A program made the position numbers and the translations under genes. Below, piece by piece: positions 9,704 through 19,028 of a stretch of DNA of 25,865 bases. The stretch's first letter is position 1. Every line of letters begins with the position of its first letter. Origin of the DNA: Zancudomyces culisetae (lineage: Eukaryota > Kickxellomycota > Harpellomycetes > Harpellales > Legeriomycetaceae); contig LSSK01000126.1 of assembly GCA_001969505.1 (NCBI GenBank), positions 1-25,865 of the forward strand. Direction: 5' to 3'. A model generated the notes under the pieces. It was not told where the DNA came from. It ran no database searches and worked only from the letters and a program-made list of their open reading frames with translations.

Positions 9704-12700
9704 TCACACAAGCTTTAACGCATTCATAGACTTGGTAGCCACTCTAGAATATACAGAATACGATGGTAAGAAATCAGTCAAAACTCGTTGATTGATCAAG
9801 CATTGTCTAGCCCAAACACTAGACACAAATAGTGGTGTAGCTGAGCTGTGCAAAATAGATCTAAAGTTTTGTGTAATGAAGCTACAAAATACAGAATCGG
9901 GTTTGGATTCCGATAATACAAAATCCAGGGTGTTATCAGTGGCGTTTGGAAGCTTATCACAGTACGTAACAACAGTAGCCCCAATCAAGTTGAAAACAAA
10001 CGTCCAGTTTTTGGTAAACGTGGATGATGAGCCTATGACCATCACCGAATACCCAGCAAAGAATTGTGAGTTGTGGAATGAACCAACAGCAGAGTTAAGT
10101 TCATCACTCCATCCATTTGAAAGCCTGTACTGGTCAATGGGTTGGATACAGTTGTTGATCACTGATTTCAGCACCCATATAAGTGAAACGATAGGAAGAC
10201 CATGGGCAAGACCCACCAGATATTTTGGAGTAGCTGATGGCGTATCAGCCACAACAACAGCAACACCGTTGGTAGGATCCAACTCAAAGGGATCATCGAC
10301 TATAGATCCAGATCTTTGCAGTATAGAGTCAATCAAAACTTTCTTGTCAAATTTAACAGACGAGTTTTTTGGAAATACTGGTAAAGAATCGTATGAGCCC
10401 ATATTCATTGGCTGCTGCGTGTTCTGTTCCTGTGACTGTAAATAATAGTTGTACAAATCAGACAAATACTCAGATATGGTAAAGCTGGGACTAGTGGTAA
10501 TTAGAAACGAGTACCCCTCAAATAGGGATAAATCAAAGTTAGTATTGAATGGAACAGACTTTACAATGTTGTGTTTTTTCTTCTTTATAGACTCTGGGAT
10601 ACATAGCAAGTTTCGATTTGAACAAAGCTTATGCACAAAAATGTTCTCTTGCTCGCCTCCATCAAAAAGCAAACCAATAGATACATTGGTCAATTGATGA
10701 CTTTCATTGACTAGTGTACGCCTAATCATCTCCGTTTCTTTTTTATCTGGAAGCATATTCACAGTTGCGTATTCAACCAACCTCTTCCTCTTTCTTGTAG
10801 CTAGTACCCTATCTCCTCGAGCCATTGGTTTAACATTGGATGGTGACAAAGAATCTACGTTAAATACCAACGGTTTGATCCTTCTGCTTTTGTCTGCAGA
10901 AAATCCGACAGCAGTTAGCTGGTTGTTTTCTGGTGATGGCATCAGAACTGCTGGAATATACGTATGCTTGTTTCCTGGAAGTGACATCCAGACCCACCCC
11001 CCTTTAACTGCCAACTCCTCTACTTGCTGCTGGCTGGCTCGGTTTTTAGGCAGAGTGTTTTCTTTATCTGGTGTAATTAGTACATCCGAAAAGCTAATTT
11101 GTTCAATGTCGTCCTTTACTGGCGAGTTTTCCACACTAATCGGCTCGTTCTGGCATTGCTCTTTTATTTTATTGCTGAATCTAAATGTCATTTTGTCTGT
11201 CAGATATCCCAAGATACCTTTAGCCTTCTTTTTTGCACTGCACACGTCCTTTTTGATTTCAATATCACAAATATTTCCTATTTTAACTCTCTTTCTCTTC
11301 TTTCCGCCACTCTCACTATCATTTTTGTCGTGATTATCAGTATTTTTGCTAGTTCCAAGTTTTATTGTAGTAAATTCAATTTTTTTCGCAATCTTTTTAC
11401 TGGCCAGTTTATCGCTTTGGGGTGTTTTCATCACCAAGTTATCGAAACACGGTAGTTCCTGTGTGCTACCACCACTCATTATTAAACTAGATCTGTACAA
11501 CCTTCTTTTTTTTCTTGCTGCCTTTTCTGTAGGCTCCATATTTTTCTCTATTTTTGTGTCGATTTTAATTTTGTCCAGAAATAACTTGGGCTTTTCTGCC
11601 TGCTGTGTCGAACTATCGGGTTCGGGTTCGGGTTCGGGTTTAGATTCATCGTCATCTTTATAGCTATCTCCGTACGCACCTTTGTCACGAATACTTTCTG
11701 GCTGTACATTATTTTTCTTGCTTGGAACACTACCGTATTCTACCAAAAAACTATTAAGCTCCACACTTTGCATGTCAATACCCCCTCCTCCACTTTCCAT
11801 CAGGTTGGCGTCAGTACACCTTTTGCCGCCTTTAAACATACTTGGTGTTTCTATCATGCTATTGTTATCTGACCAATGGCTATCTGTACTCATAGCACTG
11901 TTTAGAACTTTTTTAAGTGGACCCAATGACTGAGCATCTAACTGTGCTCTGCTATTGTCACCATCCGTTGTAGGTTCACCACAGTTGACCTCTACAGAAT
12001 TCGACTCTATACATTTTCCAACCACTGGGTACTGTGTCGGTCCTATGTCCGAATTTTCATCATTTAAATAGCTTTTATCGATGCTCTCCATCAGTTCATC
12101 TCTCGCTTCAATTTCCTCCATTTCTTCCTCTCTCCCTTGGTCTTCTTCTTTTCTGGGGGTATCTTCAGTATAAAGAATTGTCTGTTCAATACTTGAGTAC
12201 TCTTTCTCGCTCGCTATCCACGTACCACACATATCCGAATGACTCTGGGTATTTGTTTCAGAAATTTCGAGCCTACCAGTGCTATTTCTGCGATTATTCA
12301 CCGGAAATTGCGTTGGTTCGATCTCTGATTCGTCCGAAACTCCATCCTCTTCTAGCACCCATCTATCGTCATCAACCTCTTGTACTGCTTGTGCCTTTGC
12401 TATCTTTGTGTGCCTAAAAGGATTAGAAGAGATATATTCCTCGTCTTTTACTGTTATTGAGCTGGGTATGCTAGCCTGTGGACTTTCATTCTCTGTTAAA
12501 TACTCCTGTTCGCTATATTGTTCGTACTCTTGAACTCTTTCGTTGAATTTTATAACGCGTTTTTTGGCACTAGGTAATTGGGTTGCTCCAATTTCGCATT
12601 CCTCATCGCTTTCTTCGTTAGACTCTGTACTCTTTGTACTATCCATGTTTTTTTTTTGTAGATATAGTTGGTGTTGATGTTGGTGTTGTTGTTCCGGTCG

Positions 12701-13174
12701 TGTACACATGCTTCGGTTTTGAAAGGACATGTTTTCGTCGTTTGTTGTTATTGAGCTGGGTATGCTTTGCTGTTGGCTTTCAGTGTCTTGGCTATATTCT
12801 TTAAACTTTTCTAACATATGAACTACCCTCTTTCGGTTTGGTATAAATTGTGTAGGTTCGATATCACTCTCTTCTTCTTCTTCTTCTTCTTCTTCTTCTT
12901 CTTCCTCTTCGTCCTCTCGAATTCCCTCTTTCGTTTCTGTAATAGTTTTCTCCTCATAAATATCTTTGACCATAAATTTCCCTATTGGTTCTGTGTTCTT
13001 GTGACGCCTGCTATCCTTAGGAGTTTCGAGACTATTTATTAAAGGTATGTTCCTGTACTTAGATACACTCTGTGTAGGACCAATTACTTCGCTATCCATG
13101 CCCTGACTCCCAAAATTATAAAGGTTTTCACCTGCCTCATTTTCGCTGTCTTCAAAGCTTGTGAATTCAAGCAT
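9704..13174 (-). CDS. crb2: Crb2/Rad9/53BP1-like DNA-damage checkpoint mediator (Tudor + tandem BRCT)
   Basis: This 1156-residue intronless gene ends in two BRCT repeats, about 884-1015 and 1038-1150, each with the conserved late Trp (W1000 in PIVSLIWVL, and the Trp in SSVWARQC). The first carries a long insertion as in Crb2 and 53BP1. Before them, about 725-865, lie two beta-rich segments starting at GWVW (W727) and including a GDRVLATRKRKR strand and LLFDGG, consistent with the tandem Tudor domain that reads methylated histone H4. Such proteins bridge damaged chromatin and the checkpoint kinases. The N-terminal half is acidic and disordered, with a run of 14 Glu (89-102) and five I-[EG]-[PA]-T-Q motifs at T34, T108, T198, T288 and T380, likely Mec1/Tel1 (ATR/ATM) sites. 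A PEPEPEP run lies mid-protein. Tandem BRCT is certain and Tudor probable. Other BRCT scaffolds (Mdc1-like, Brc1-like) are the main alternatives. Confidence 0.8.
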   Translation of the reverse strand: MLEFTSFEDSENEAGENLYNFGSQGMDSEVIGPTQSVSKYRNIPLINSLETPKDSRRHKNTEPIGKFMVKDIYEEKTITETKEGIREDEEEEEEEEEEEEEESDIEPTQFIPNRKRVVHMLEKFKEYSQDTESQQQSIPSSITTNDENMSFQNRSMCTRPEQQHQHQHQLYLQKKNMDSTKSTESNEESDEECEIGATQLPSAKKRVIKFNERVQEYEQYSEQEYLTENESPQASIPSSITVKDEEYISSNPFRHTKIAKAQAVQEVDDDRWVLEEDGVSDESEIEPTQFPVNNRRNSTGRLEISETNTQSHSDMCGTWIASEKEYSSIEQTILYTEDTPRKEEDQGREEEMEEIEARDELMESIDKSYLNDENSDIGPTQYPVVGKCIESNSVEVNCGEPTTDGDNSRAQLDAQSLGPLKKVLNSAMSTDSHWSDNNSMIETPSMFKGGKRCTDANLMESGGGGIDMQSVELNSFLVEYGSVPSKKNNVQPESIRDKGAYGDSYKDDDESKPEPEPEPDSSTQQAEKPKLFLDKIKIDTKIEKNMEPTEKAARKKRRLYRSSLIMSGGSTQELPCFDNLVMKTPQSDKLASKKIAKKIEFTTIKLGTSKNTDNHDKNDSESGGKKRKRVKIGNICDIEIKKDVCSAKKKAKGILGYLTDKMTFRFSNKIKEQCQNEPISVENSPVKDDIEQISFSDVLITPDKENTLPKNRASQQQVEELAVKGGWVWMSLPGNKHTYIPAVLMPSPENNQLTAVGFSADKSRRIKPLVFNVDSLSPSNVKPMARGDRVLATRKRKRLVEYATVNMLPDKKETEMIRRTLVNESHQLTNVSIGLLFDGGEQENIFVHKLCSNRNLLCIPESIKKKKHNIVKSVPFNTNFDLSLFEGYSFLITTSPSFTISEYLSDLYNYYLQSQEQNTQQPMNMGSYDSLPVFPKNSSVKFDKKVLIDSILQRSGSIVDDPFELDPTNGVAVVVADTPSATPKYLVGLAHGLPIVSLIWVLKSVINNCIQPIDQYRLSNGWSDELNSAVGSFHNSQFFAGYSVMVIGSSSTFTKNWTFVFNLIGATVVTYCDKLPNATDNTLDFVLSESKPDSVFCSFITQNFRSILHSSATPLFVSSVWARQCLINQRVLTDFLPSYSVYSRVATKSMNALKLV
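12869..12910 (-). repeat. Trinucleotide repeat encoding 14 consecutive Glu
   Basis: A nearly pure GAA/GAG run (CTT-type on the plus strand) encodes 14 glutamates immediately upstream of the second TQ motif of the checkpoint mediator. Eleven adjacent codons are identical GAA, so length variation by slippage is expected. Confidence 0.95.
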
Positions 13175-13723
13175 TTTATCCTATTTTACTCACACTTTGA
13201 CTTTGCAAATAATTACAGTCAAACCACTTGAATAATTCAAGATTTATGTAGGGCTATAGCACAAGCAACAAAAAAAATAAGCAGAAAAAAAAGTCTAGTC
13301 TTTGTGCTTTGAACAAGTACTCGATATAGAGGTTTGAGATTGCTTTTTACTTTCAGTTGACCGCCCAATTCGGCTCATTTCGTTCATTTAAACCCAATTC
13401 TAAACAATGATTAGCTTTTTGTTTTCTATACAACTTTTCATTAGGTCAGCTTTGTTTACAGTAAACTAAAAATCAAATAGTAGAATTATGTGAGACTACA
13501 TAAAACTCAATCATTTATTGGGATTTCTGTGTGGACAAAATTACCAGATTGATATCTGGAATGTTTCTTTCTAATAGCTTATCAGCCATTCATACTCAAT
13601 TTATGGAATCAAGTTCGATAAACGTGAGCCATAAAAGGCAAACAGCACATTAACATTTACAATAATAAAATACTCTTTTGTTTAACGTAGGGTTAGTTCG
13701 CTGGTTTGCAACATTTGATAGAA
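13175..13723. other. Divergent promoter region, checkpoint mediator / OCT1
   Basis: This 549-bp stretch separates two genes transcribed away from each other and should contain both promoters. It is AT-rich. I looked for MCB (ACGCGT), E-box and X-box elements and saw none that stand out. A TTTAACGTAG sequence at about 13681-13690 could be read as a splice acceptor for OCT1, but no convincing upstream coding exon was found. Confidence 0.55.
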
Positions 13724-16198
13724 ATGATGCATGTTCAAAGCAAAAGATATGTTGTAAATAGCACAAACATTCTGCGATTTCATCGCAAAAAACTGAAGTC
13801 TGTTTCTGGATTCGGGAAAAGTTATTCGGTCCTTCGAGATGAATATGTAGCCTACAGAAAAGAACCCGGAGAAAATCCCGATGACTATGAGCTAAGAATG
13901 ACTTTTGATTTTCCTGAATCTACCAAAACATCCGGTAGAAAAGCTGGAAATATATTTCACAAGAAAACAGCCAAAAAAACAGGATTATTTGGCGATCCTC
14001 GGTTCGGCAGTCCCAAGGAATTTGAAGCAGCAGCAAAGACTAGCATAAAAATTAGCGAAGCTTTGGTAAACAGAATTATGCAGGCGGATAGTAATGATGA
14101 CAAGGCAAAGATAGTTAAGCTGTTAGATCAAATCAGCGATAACCTGTGCCAGATAATGGATTCAGCAGAGGTAATTAGGCAGATAAGCGAGGATTATGTA
14201 TGGATACAAAAAGCAGAAGAAGTCTATGCTTTTATGTTAGAATATATGAACGTTCTAAATACCCATTATGGGATATATACCAAGCTTGTCGGAGCTATGA
14301 AGGATCATGCTATTATGGGTAAATTTGGTGAGATAGAGCAGCAAGTAGCGAAATCGTTCAAGGAAGATTTTGAAAAATCGGGTATTCAGCTAGATAAAGC
14401 AGCACACGAGAAGTTCATCCTTTTGAATAATGACATCAACGAGTTAAGCAGAGAATATATGCGAGTTCAACAAAACGAGTATGGGAACAAAACCGCAGAG
14501 CTCGAACTTGGCGAGGCCGAAGAGCTTCGACAACAAAAAATGGGGCGTGACCTTGTTTTTGAAATGAACAGGAACGCTGGGAACGGCAAAGTCAAAGCAA
14601 CATTTAGAGACAGCTTTGGACAAAGACTCCTGCAAGAGAGTACGAATGAAAACATTAGAAAAAAGGTATACACGGCGCTATACGGAAACAATGAAGAAAC
14701 TGCTGCAGTATTAGAAAAAATCTTGGAAAAGAGGGCAGAGCTGGCACAAGTAGTCGGATTTGAGAGCTACAGCACACTAGTTCTGAAGGATAAAATGGCT
14801 AAAACGCCAAGAAACGTTGAAACCTTTTTGACAACATTATCTAAACAAGAGCAGCCAAAGTGGTCAGCACTGACAAAACAACTGCTGAATGCTCAAGAAA
14901 AAACAAAAATCGAAGATAAATCGACACTGCAGCTATGGAATCGCGAATATCTGTTGGGTATGCTAAACGATCAAAATTACCTGATCGTTCCGCGTTTGAA
15001 GGATTATTTTAGTGTGGGGCGGACAATTGCTGGATTTTCAAACCTGATGGAGACGTTGTATGGTGTGAAGTTTGTAGCTGAAGAGGCAGAGCCAGACGAG
15101 GTATGGCATGATAGTGTGCGCAAACTACGGGTTGTAGATACCACCTCTGGCAAACTACTGGGGATAATATACTGTGACTTGATTCATCGGAGGAACAAAG
15201 CAGTGGTTGGTGCAGCACACTTCACAGTTCGCTGTTCACGACGAGTGGACGACGATTTTGTTGTTGAGGGAACGGGAAGAACAGGTAGTAAAGGTCAACT
15301 AACGGTCGTGGATGGAGAAAAGACTCGCCAGGTTCCAGTTATTGTTCTTTTGTGCAATTTTTCTGGCCGGGCAGAAGGTGGAGTGGTGAAATCCCCACCA
15401 CTTAGTTTATACGACGTCGAAACACTGTTCCACGAGTTGGGCCATGCAATGCATTCCATGTTTGGCCAAACGGATTTCCACAATGTCAGTGGTACTAGAT
15501 GCCCTATTGATTTTGTCGAGCTTCCTTCTGTGCTGATGGAGCACTTTGTAAGAATTCCAGAGTTTGCGTCCAAGCTTTCTCGACACTACAAAACCGGTCT
15601 ACCGGTCTCGCCTTCTGGAATATCTACATTTTTGGATGTTCGTCGCCGATTTGCTTCTTATGATACCAATACACAATTGTTTATGTCTGCATTAGACCTA
15701 CATCTCCATTCATCACAGGCAACATCCCACCAATTTGACTGGAGTAGGAACGTTCTTGAACGTTTACATGGGAACCCACATTTTGGCTCCGCAGATCATG
15801 CAGTATTTCCATATGTTCCACATACACGCTGGCACACACGCTTCACTCATCTTCTTGGGTATGCTTCCTGCTATTATTCCTATTTGTTTGATCGTGCAAT
15901 TGCTGGAACTCTATTCCACTCGCTATTTCCAGTTAATAGCGAAACTATTCCTTCTTTCAATGGCGATCCTAAATCCGATTCCTGGAGAATATCTGGAGAA
16001 CTTTACAGAAAAAACATCCTACAATGGGGTGGTGGGAGAGATCCATGGCTTTGTTTGACAAACTTGCTGCGTTCTAGCATGGCCAACCATAACGGCAGTT
16101 CGCCATCTGTAATAGACAAGTCGCATTCACTTGACCAGCTCTCACGAGGCGGTGTTGAAGCCATGGAAATTGTAGGAAGTTGGGGTCTTCCATCTTGA
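13724..16198 (+). CDS. OCT1: Mitochondrial intermediate peptidase (Oct1/MIP), M3 metallopeptidase
   Basis: Oct1 works in the mitochondrial matrix, removing an octapeptide from imported proteins already cut by the processing peptidase MPP. The gene encodes 824 residues without introns. The M3 zinc site is complete: HELGH at residues 570-574 with the third ligand Glu at 599, exactly 24 residues after the second His, within the family context GTRCPIDFVELPSVLMEHF. The N-terminal 45 residues are basic, hydroxylated and nearly free of acidic residues up to SVLRDE, a good matrix-targeting presequence. PNPDD-like and F-rich helical regions follow as in yeast Oct1. At 824 residues it is slightly longer than the roughly 770 of yeast. 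The start is the first ATG at 13724; a TTG six codons earlier is ignored, and an ATG directly after (13727) is an alternative. The GTRC-DFVELPS context favours Oct1 over cytosolic saccharolysin-type M3 peptidases. Confidence 0.95.
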   Translation: MMHVQSKRYVVNSTNILRFHRKKLKSVSGFGKSYSVLRDEYVAYRKEPGENPDDYELRMTFDFPESTKTSGRKAGNIFHKKTAKKTGLFGDPRFGSPKEFEAAAKTSIKISEALVNRIMQADSNDDKAKIVKLLDQISDNLCQIMDSAEVIRQISEDYVWIQKAEEVYAFMLEYMNVLNTHYGIYTKLVGAMKDHAIMGKFGEIEQQVAKSFKEDFEKSGIQLDKAAHEKFILLNNDINELSREYMRVQQNEYGNKTAELELGEAEELRQQKMGRDLVFEMNRNAGNGKVKATFRDSFGQRLLQESTNENIRKKVYTALYGNNEETAAVLEKILEKRAELAQVVGFESYSTLVLKDKMAKTPRNVETFLTTLSKQEQPKWSALTKQLLNAQEKTKIEDKSTLQLWNREYLLGMLNDQNYLIVPRLKDYFSVGRTIAGFSNLMETLYGVKFVAEEAEPDEVWHDSVRKLRVVDTTSGKLLGIIYCDLIHRRNKAVVGAAHFTVRCSRRVDDDFVVEGTGRTGSKGQLTVVDGEKTRQVPVIVLLCNFSGRAEGGVVKSPPLSLYDVETLFHELGHAMHSMFGQTDFHNVSGTRCPIDFVELPSVLMEHFVRIPEFASKLSRHYKTGLPVSPSGISTFLDVRRRFASYDTNTQLFMSALDLHLHSSQATSHQFDWSRNVLERLHGNPHFGSADHAVFPYVPHTRWHTRFTHLLGYASCYYSYLFDRAIAGTLFHSLFPVNSETIPSFNGDPKSDSWRISGELYRKNILQWGGGRDPWLCLTNLLRSSMANHNGSSPSVIDKSHSLDQLSRGGVEAMEIVGSWGLPS

Positions 16199-17567
16199 TT
16201 TGTTTTTGTTTATAATGTAGAGATATTCATTTTCTGTCATTTGTATCTTGAGTTGATAGAGCGAATAGACACTTTATATAATGATGATATGATAAATGAC
16301 AGCAGCCAAGATGCAGCAACTATTGCTGGTTTAGTAACACAATTATGATGCGTGCAACGTTTCTTGTAATGCTTTTGGTTTAGACATGTGTGTATTAATA
16401 CTAACATTACTTTATACTGCGAATATACCAATCATAACCAAAACAGTTTAATTTTGTTTTGGCTTGCTCAAAAAGAGATAGCTCCTATTGAAAATAATAA
16501 CTTTTACCATCTCTTATTTTGCCAACTTATGTCATGAGCAACACTAAACCATAATAAACTCAAGAATAACATGGGAAATCTATATTTGTATATATTGCTG
16601 AGCCTACGCATTGTAAACAGGTTGTGTGTACGGGATCTGTTGTATCATATTACCATAAATATGAAGATCAACAACCAACACATGGCCGAAATTGCTTATG
16701 GATTGAAATACATGTCTGCATCTTGGTGAGCCCCGCCACCAGCTCCAACTGCCCAAGAGCTAATAATTCGTTTTTTTGTCAATCTTGACAATAGCACTTT
16801 TTTTCCCCCTCCACTACCGCTATTCACAACATTTGGTTTGCTATTATTTCTCAAAAGCACAGATTTTATAATTTACAGTTATGCCTCTGCTAAATTAAGA
16901 AAAAAAGTAACCCTACACAATATTTTGAAGTTATTAGATATGTGATTGGTGAATCAATTTTAATTTTCATTGTATTCGCTGTTTGCAAGTCAAGACTATT
17001 TAGAGTAAAATATTATTTTTCCTTTGCTGTTTACTGAAATTTCATATCTTTCCATTTTCAAAAAAAAAAAACGAACTCAAAATCGCATTGTGGTTCGTTT
17101 ACAGATTAATAGTTCCAAAAATTAAGTAAACCAAGAAAAGAACTGATTTTTTTCTTCTTAACTATTCAAGCTCGGGTAGGTGAGGGGGAGGGCTGCATCG
17201 ACTTTTGCAGGAAATGGATATGGTGTACCAAATCCCGCATTGCAATTTATATATTTTTTCTTGCCGACTTTCCATTGTTTATTGTTAGTGGTATGCTTCC
17301 GAGGCAGTAAAAAAAAATTTTTTTAGCTCGTCTATTTTTCTTTTTTTTTTCCACACATACTAAAAAAAATTTTACACTTTTCCTGCCCCTCCCCTCCTAT
17401 TGTTGACTAAACCACAATTTTTTTTTTCGCTTGCGCTAAATTGCAATGTTAAATAAAATATTTTAAAATATTTATTTTAATAAAACATATAAAGCTCTTT
17501 CAATATTTTACTTATTAGTAAATAAAAACTATATAGAAAAAACAGTTTTTGTGTGTATACCGAAAAA
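16199..17567. other. OCT1-RPL22 intergenic region with exon-like minus-strand segments
   Basis: Beyond the OCT1 stop this 1.37-kb stretch is mostly AT-rich but contains two GC-richer islands, 16700-16860 and 17160-17310. On the minus strand both read as open, protein-like sequence. The first is proposed below as part of a small gene. The second (54 open codons, 17161-17322) could be an exon or RPL22 promoter sequence. An 18-bp perfect AT palindrome (AAATATTTTAAAATATTT, 17456-17473) lies about 100 bp upstream of the RPL22 start, in its promoter. Confidence 0.5.
16504..16872 (-). CDS. Possible small mitochondrial protein, complex I AGGG (NDUFB2)-like; 5' end not found
   Basis: Minus-strand bases 16872 to 16699 are open for 58 codons with coding-like composition: a basic stretch (VLLSRLTKKRIISSW) followed by AVGAGGGAHQDAD. 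A donor GTATTT after 16712 and an acceptor TAG before 16603 would join it, in phase, to an exon at 16504-16603 encoding a hydrophobic LFLSLLWFSVAHD segment and a basic end (QNKRW). A basic presequence, an AGGGxH motif and one C-terminal membrane helix with W and HD recall the complex I subunit AGGG (NDUFB2). No in-frame ATG is visible, so a 5' exon is missing. The alternative is unspliced noncoding sequence: without splicing the frame ends at 16696. The resemblance is my judgement from short motifs only. Confidence 0.33.
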
Positions 17568-18387
17568 TGACTAGAGTTGTAAGTGACCTTTAAATACTAA
17601 TATTACCATTACCATTGCTATGTAGGATGAGTATATGATATTTTTTGGTGAGGGCAATCGGGATGAGGGTTAAGGGTTGATTTGAAATTTGGAATTGCAA
17701 CACAAGGAGCGTCTTTTATTATCGTATGGAGCATGTCTTGTAGCATCTTGGTTGAACAGAGGATGGTAGCACTGCATTATGTGTATAACGATATATTTTA
17801 CGATTATACATTTCTTGTGCCGCTATTTTTTATTCACCACTTTTTTATAACTACTGTTTCTAGTAAGACGAGAATAAAAAACTCACCTTGCTGATTAACT
17901 TTTGTATATATAACTCTTTATGAGGGATAAATACAATTTTTTGCGCTTCACACGAGAATTAACAGCATGTGTAATAATATATAACTTCTTTGTGCTAGAA
18001 TTGTGCTTTTCTAACAAAACAATTAAACTTACAACATAGAAATCCAAGACACAACCAAGAAAACTTTGGCCAAGATACAAGATCAACGTCAGCGTCCCAG
18101 CTGGTGATAAGATTCTTGATGTATCAAGCTTCGAAAAGTTCTTGCACGACAGAATCAAGATTAACGGAGTTGCTGGAAAGCTTGGAAACACCATCGTCAT
18201 CAAGAGACAAGGAAACTCAGTCATCGATATTACCTCAAAAATCGATCTTAGCAAGCGCTACGTCAAATACCTAACCAAGAAGTTCTTGAAGAAGAACATG
18301 TTGAGAGATTGGTTGAGAGTTGTTTCTACTGACAAGAACACCTACAAACTTAAATACTACAACATTAACAAGGACCAAATTGCATAA
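17568..18387 (+). CDS. RPL22: 60S ribosomal protein L22 (eL22)
   Basis: eL22 is a small protein of the cytosolic large ribosomal subunit. The body of the protein is in exon 2 (18040-18387), with the family core DVSSFEKFLHDRIKINGVAGKLGN and the C-terminal basic region SKRYVKYLTKKFLKKNMLRDWLRVV. No suitable ATG lies in exon 2. A tiny exon 1 (17568-17579, encoding MTRV) with a perfect GTAAGT donor joins in phase 0 to an acceptor CATAG at 18039, giving 119 residues (human 128). The 460-bp intron is the longest I see here and contains a CTAAC branch-site sequence near 18011. A long intron just after the start codon is typical of fungal ribosomal protein genes. Exon 2 is certain; exon 1 is inferred from splice signals, phase and length. 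Confidence 0.92.
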
Positions 18388-19028
18388 TTTTATTAAATTG
18401 AGTTCAATTTGACTTGATATATAATATAGTATATACTTCTTTTTCTTGGTTATTCTGTTGTGCTTTTTTTTCTGGACTTTTCTTTTATAGTTTGTTTTTG
18501 TTACTTGTTGTAATAAAACTAACAATGTGAACTTTTTTTCTTCGGTGCGTTTGTGTACTTGCATGTCATGCGTGTGTATACTGTCTACACAAAACGACAT
18601 TGGTTTGTGTTTAAACTCTGCGTGGCCAGCCATTATCTGATCTTTTTTTGATTCTGTTTACACAGATCCAGTAGAACCTATGTTATTTCCACTGTATTTA
18701 TGGGAGTGTATGAATGTAGGGTATGGTAGGTTCATCCTACAATTTAACAAGATGGGTTTGGTTAGCGATAAAGTTAGCAACAAGAACAGTGGTTAGAGGT
18801 AAAGCTAAGCAACAAGCAGCAGAAATACTAGGTCTTTTAACTATACCACTATCGATTTGTTTGGGGTATAGAACGTGTCCCCATCAAAATTCAAAATTCA
18901 ACGATATTCTAACAACAATACCAGACGAAAAGCATAAAGGTTCATTTTTTTATTATTTATGATACGAGTGTATCAACAACGGAGGACAAAATAAAATATA
19001 ATATAAAAAATAAATAAATGGAAAAAGT
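18388..19028. other. RPL22-mS23 gap containing one small ORF
   Basis: The first 330 bp are T-rich RPL22 3' flank with no structure of note. The rest holds the 79-codon frame listed next and about 65 bp before the mS23 stop codon. Confidence 0.6.
18723..18962 (+). CDS. Small unknown protein with one hydrophobic segment
   Basis: This 79-residue frame starts with ATG and has coding-like codon use. The N-terminal 35 residues are basic with only one Glu (WVWLAIKLATRTVVRGKAKQ), a hydrophobic segment follows at about residues 34-47 (EILGLLTIPLSICL), and then a polar tail with CPH and DILTTIPDEKHK. This outline fits a small single-span membrane protein, perhaps mitochondrial given the basic N-terminus, but I recognise no family. 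It lies between RPL22 (336 bp upstream) and the convergent mS23 gene (67 bp away). It could also be one exon of a longer gene or a chance frame. Confidence 0.42.
   Translation: MVGSSYNLTRWVWLAIKLATRTVVRGKAKQQAAEILGLLTIPLSICLGYRTCPHQNSKFNDILTTIPDEKHKGSFFYYL

Noticed and set aside
9792-13042. Many plus-strand frames opposite the checkpoint gene, including a poly-Phe run
   Set aside because: They are antisense shadows of the 1156-codon gene; the poly-Phe is the complement of the Glu run.
16682-16727. Plus-strand exon MAEIAYGLKYMSAS with a GTGAGC donor
   Set aside because: No downstream plus-strand exon fits, and the minus-strand reading of the same bases is longer and more protein-like.
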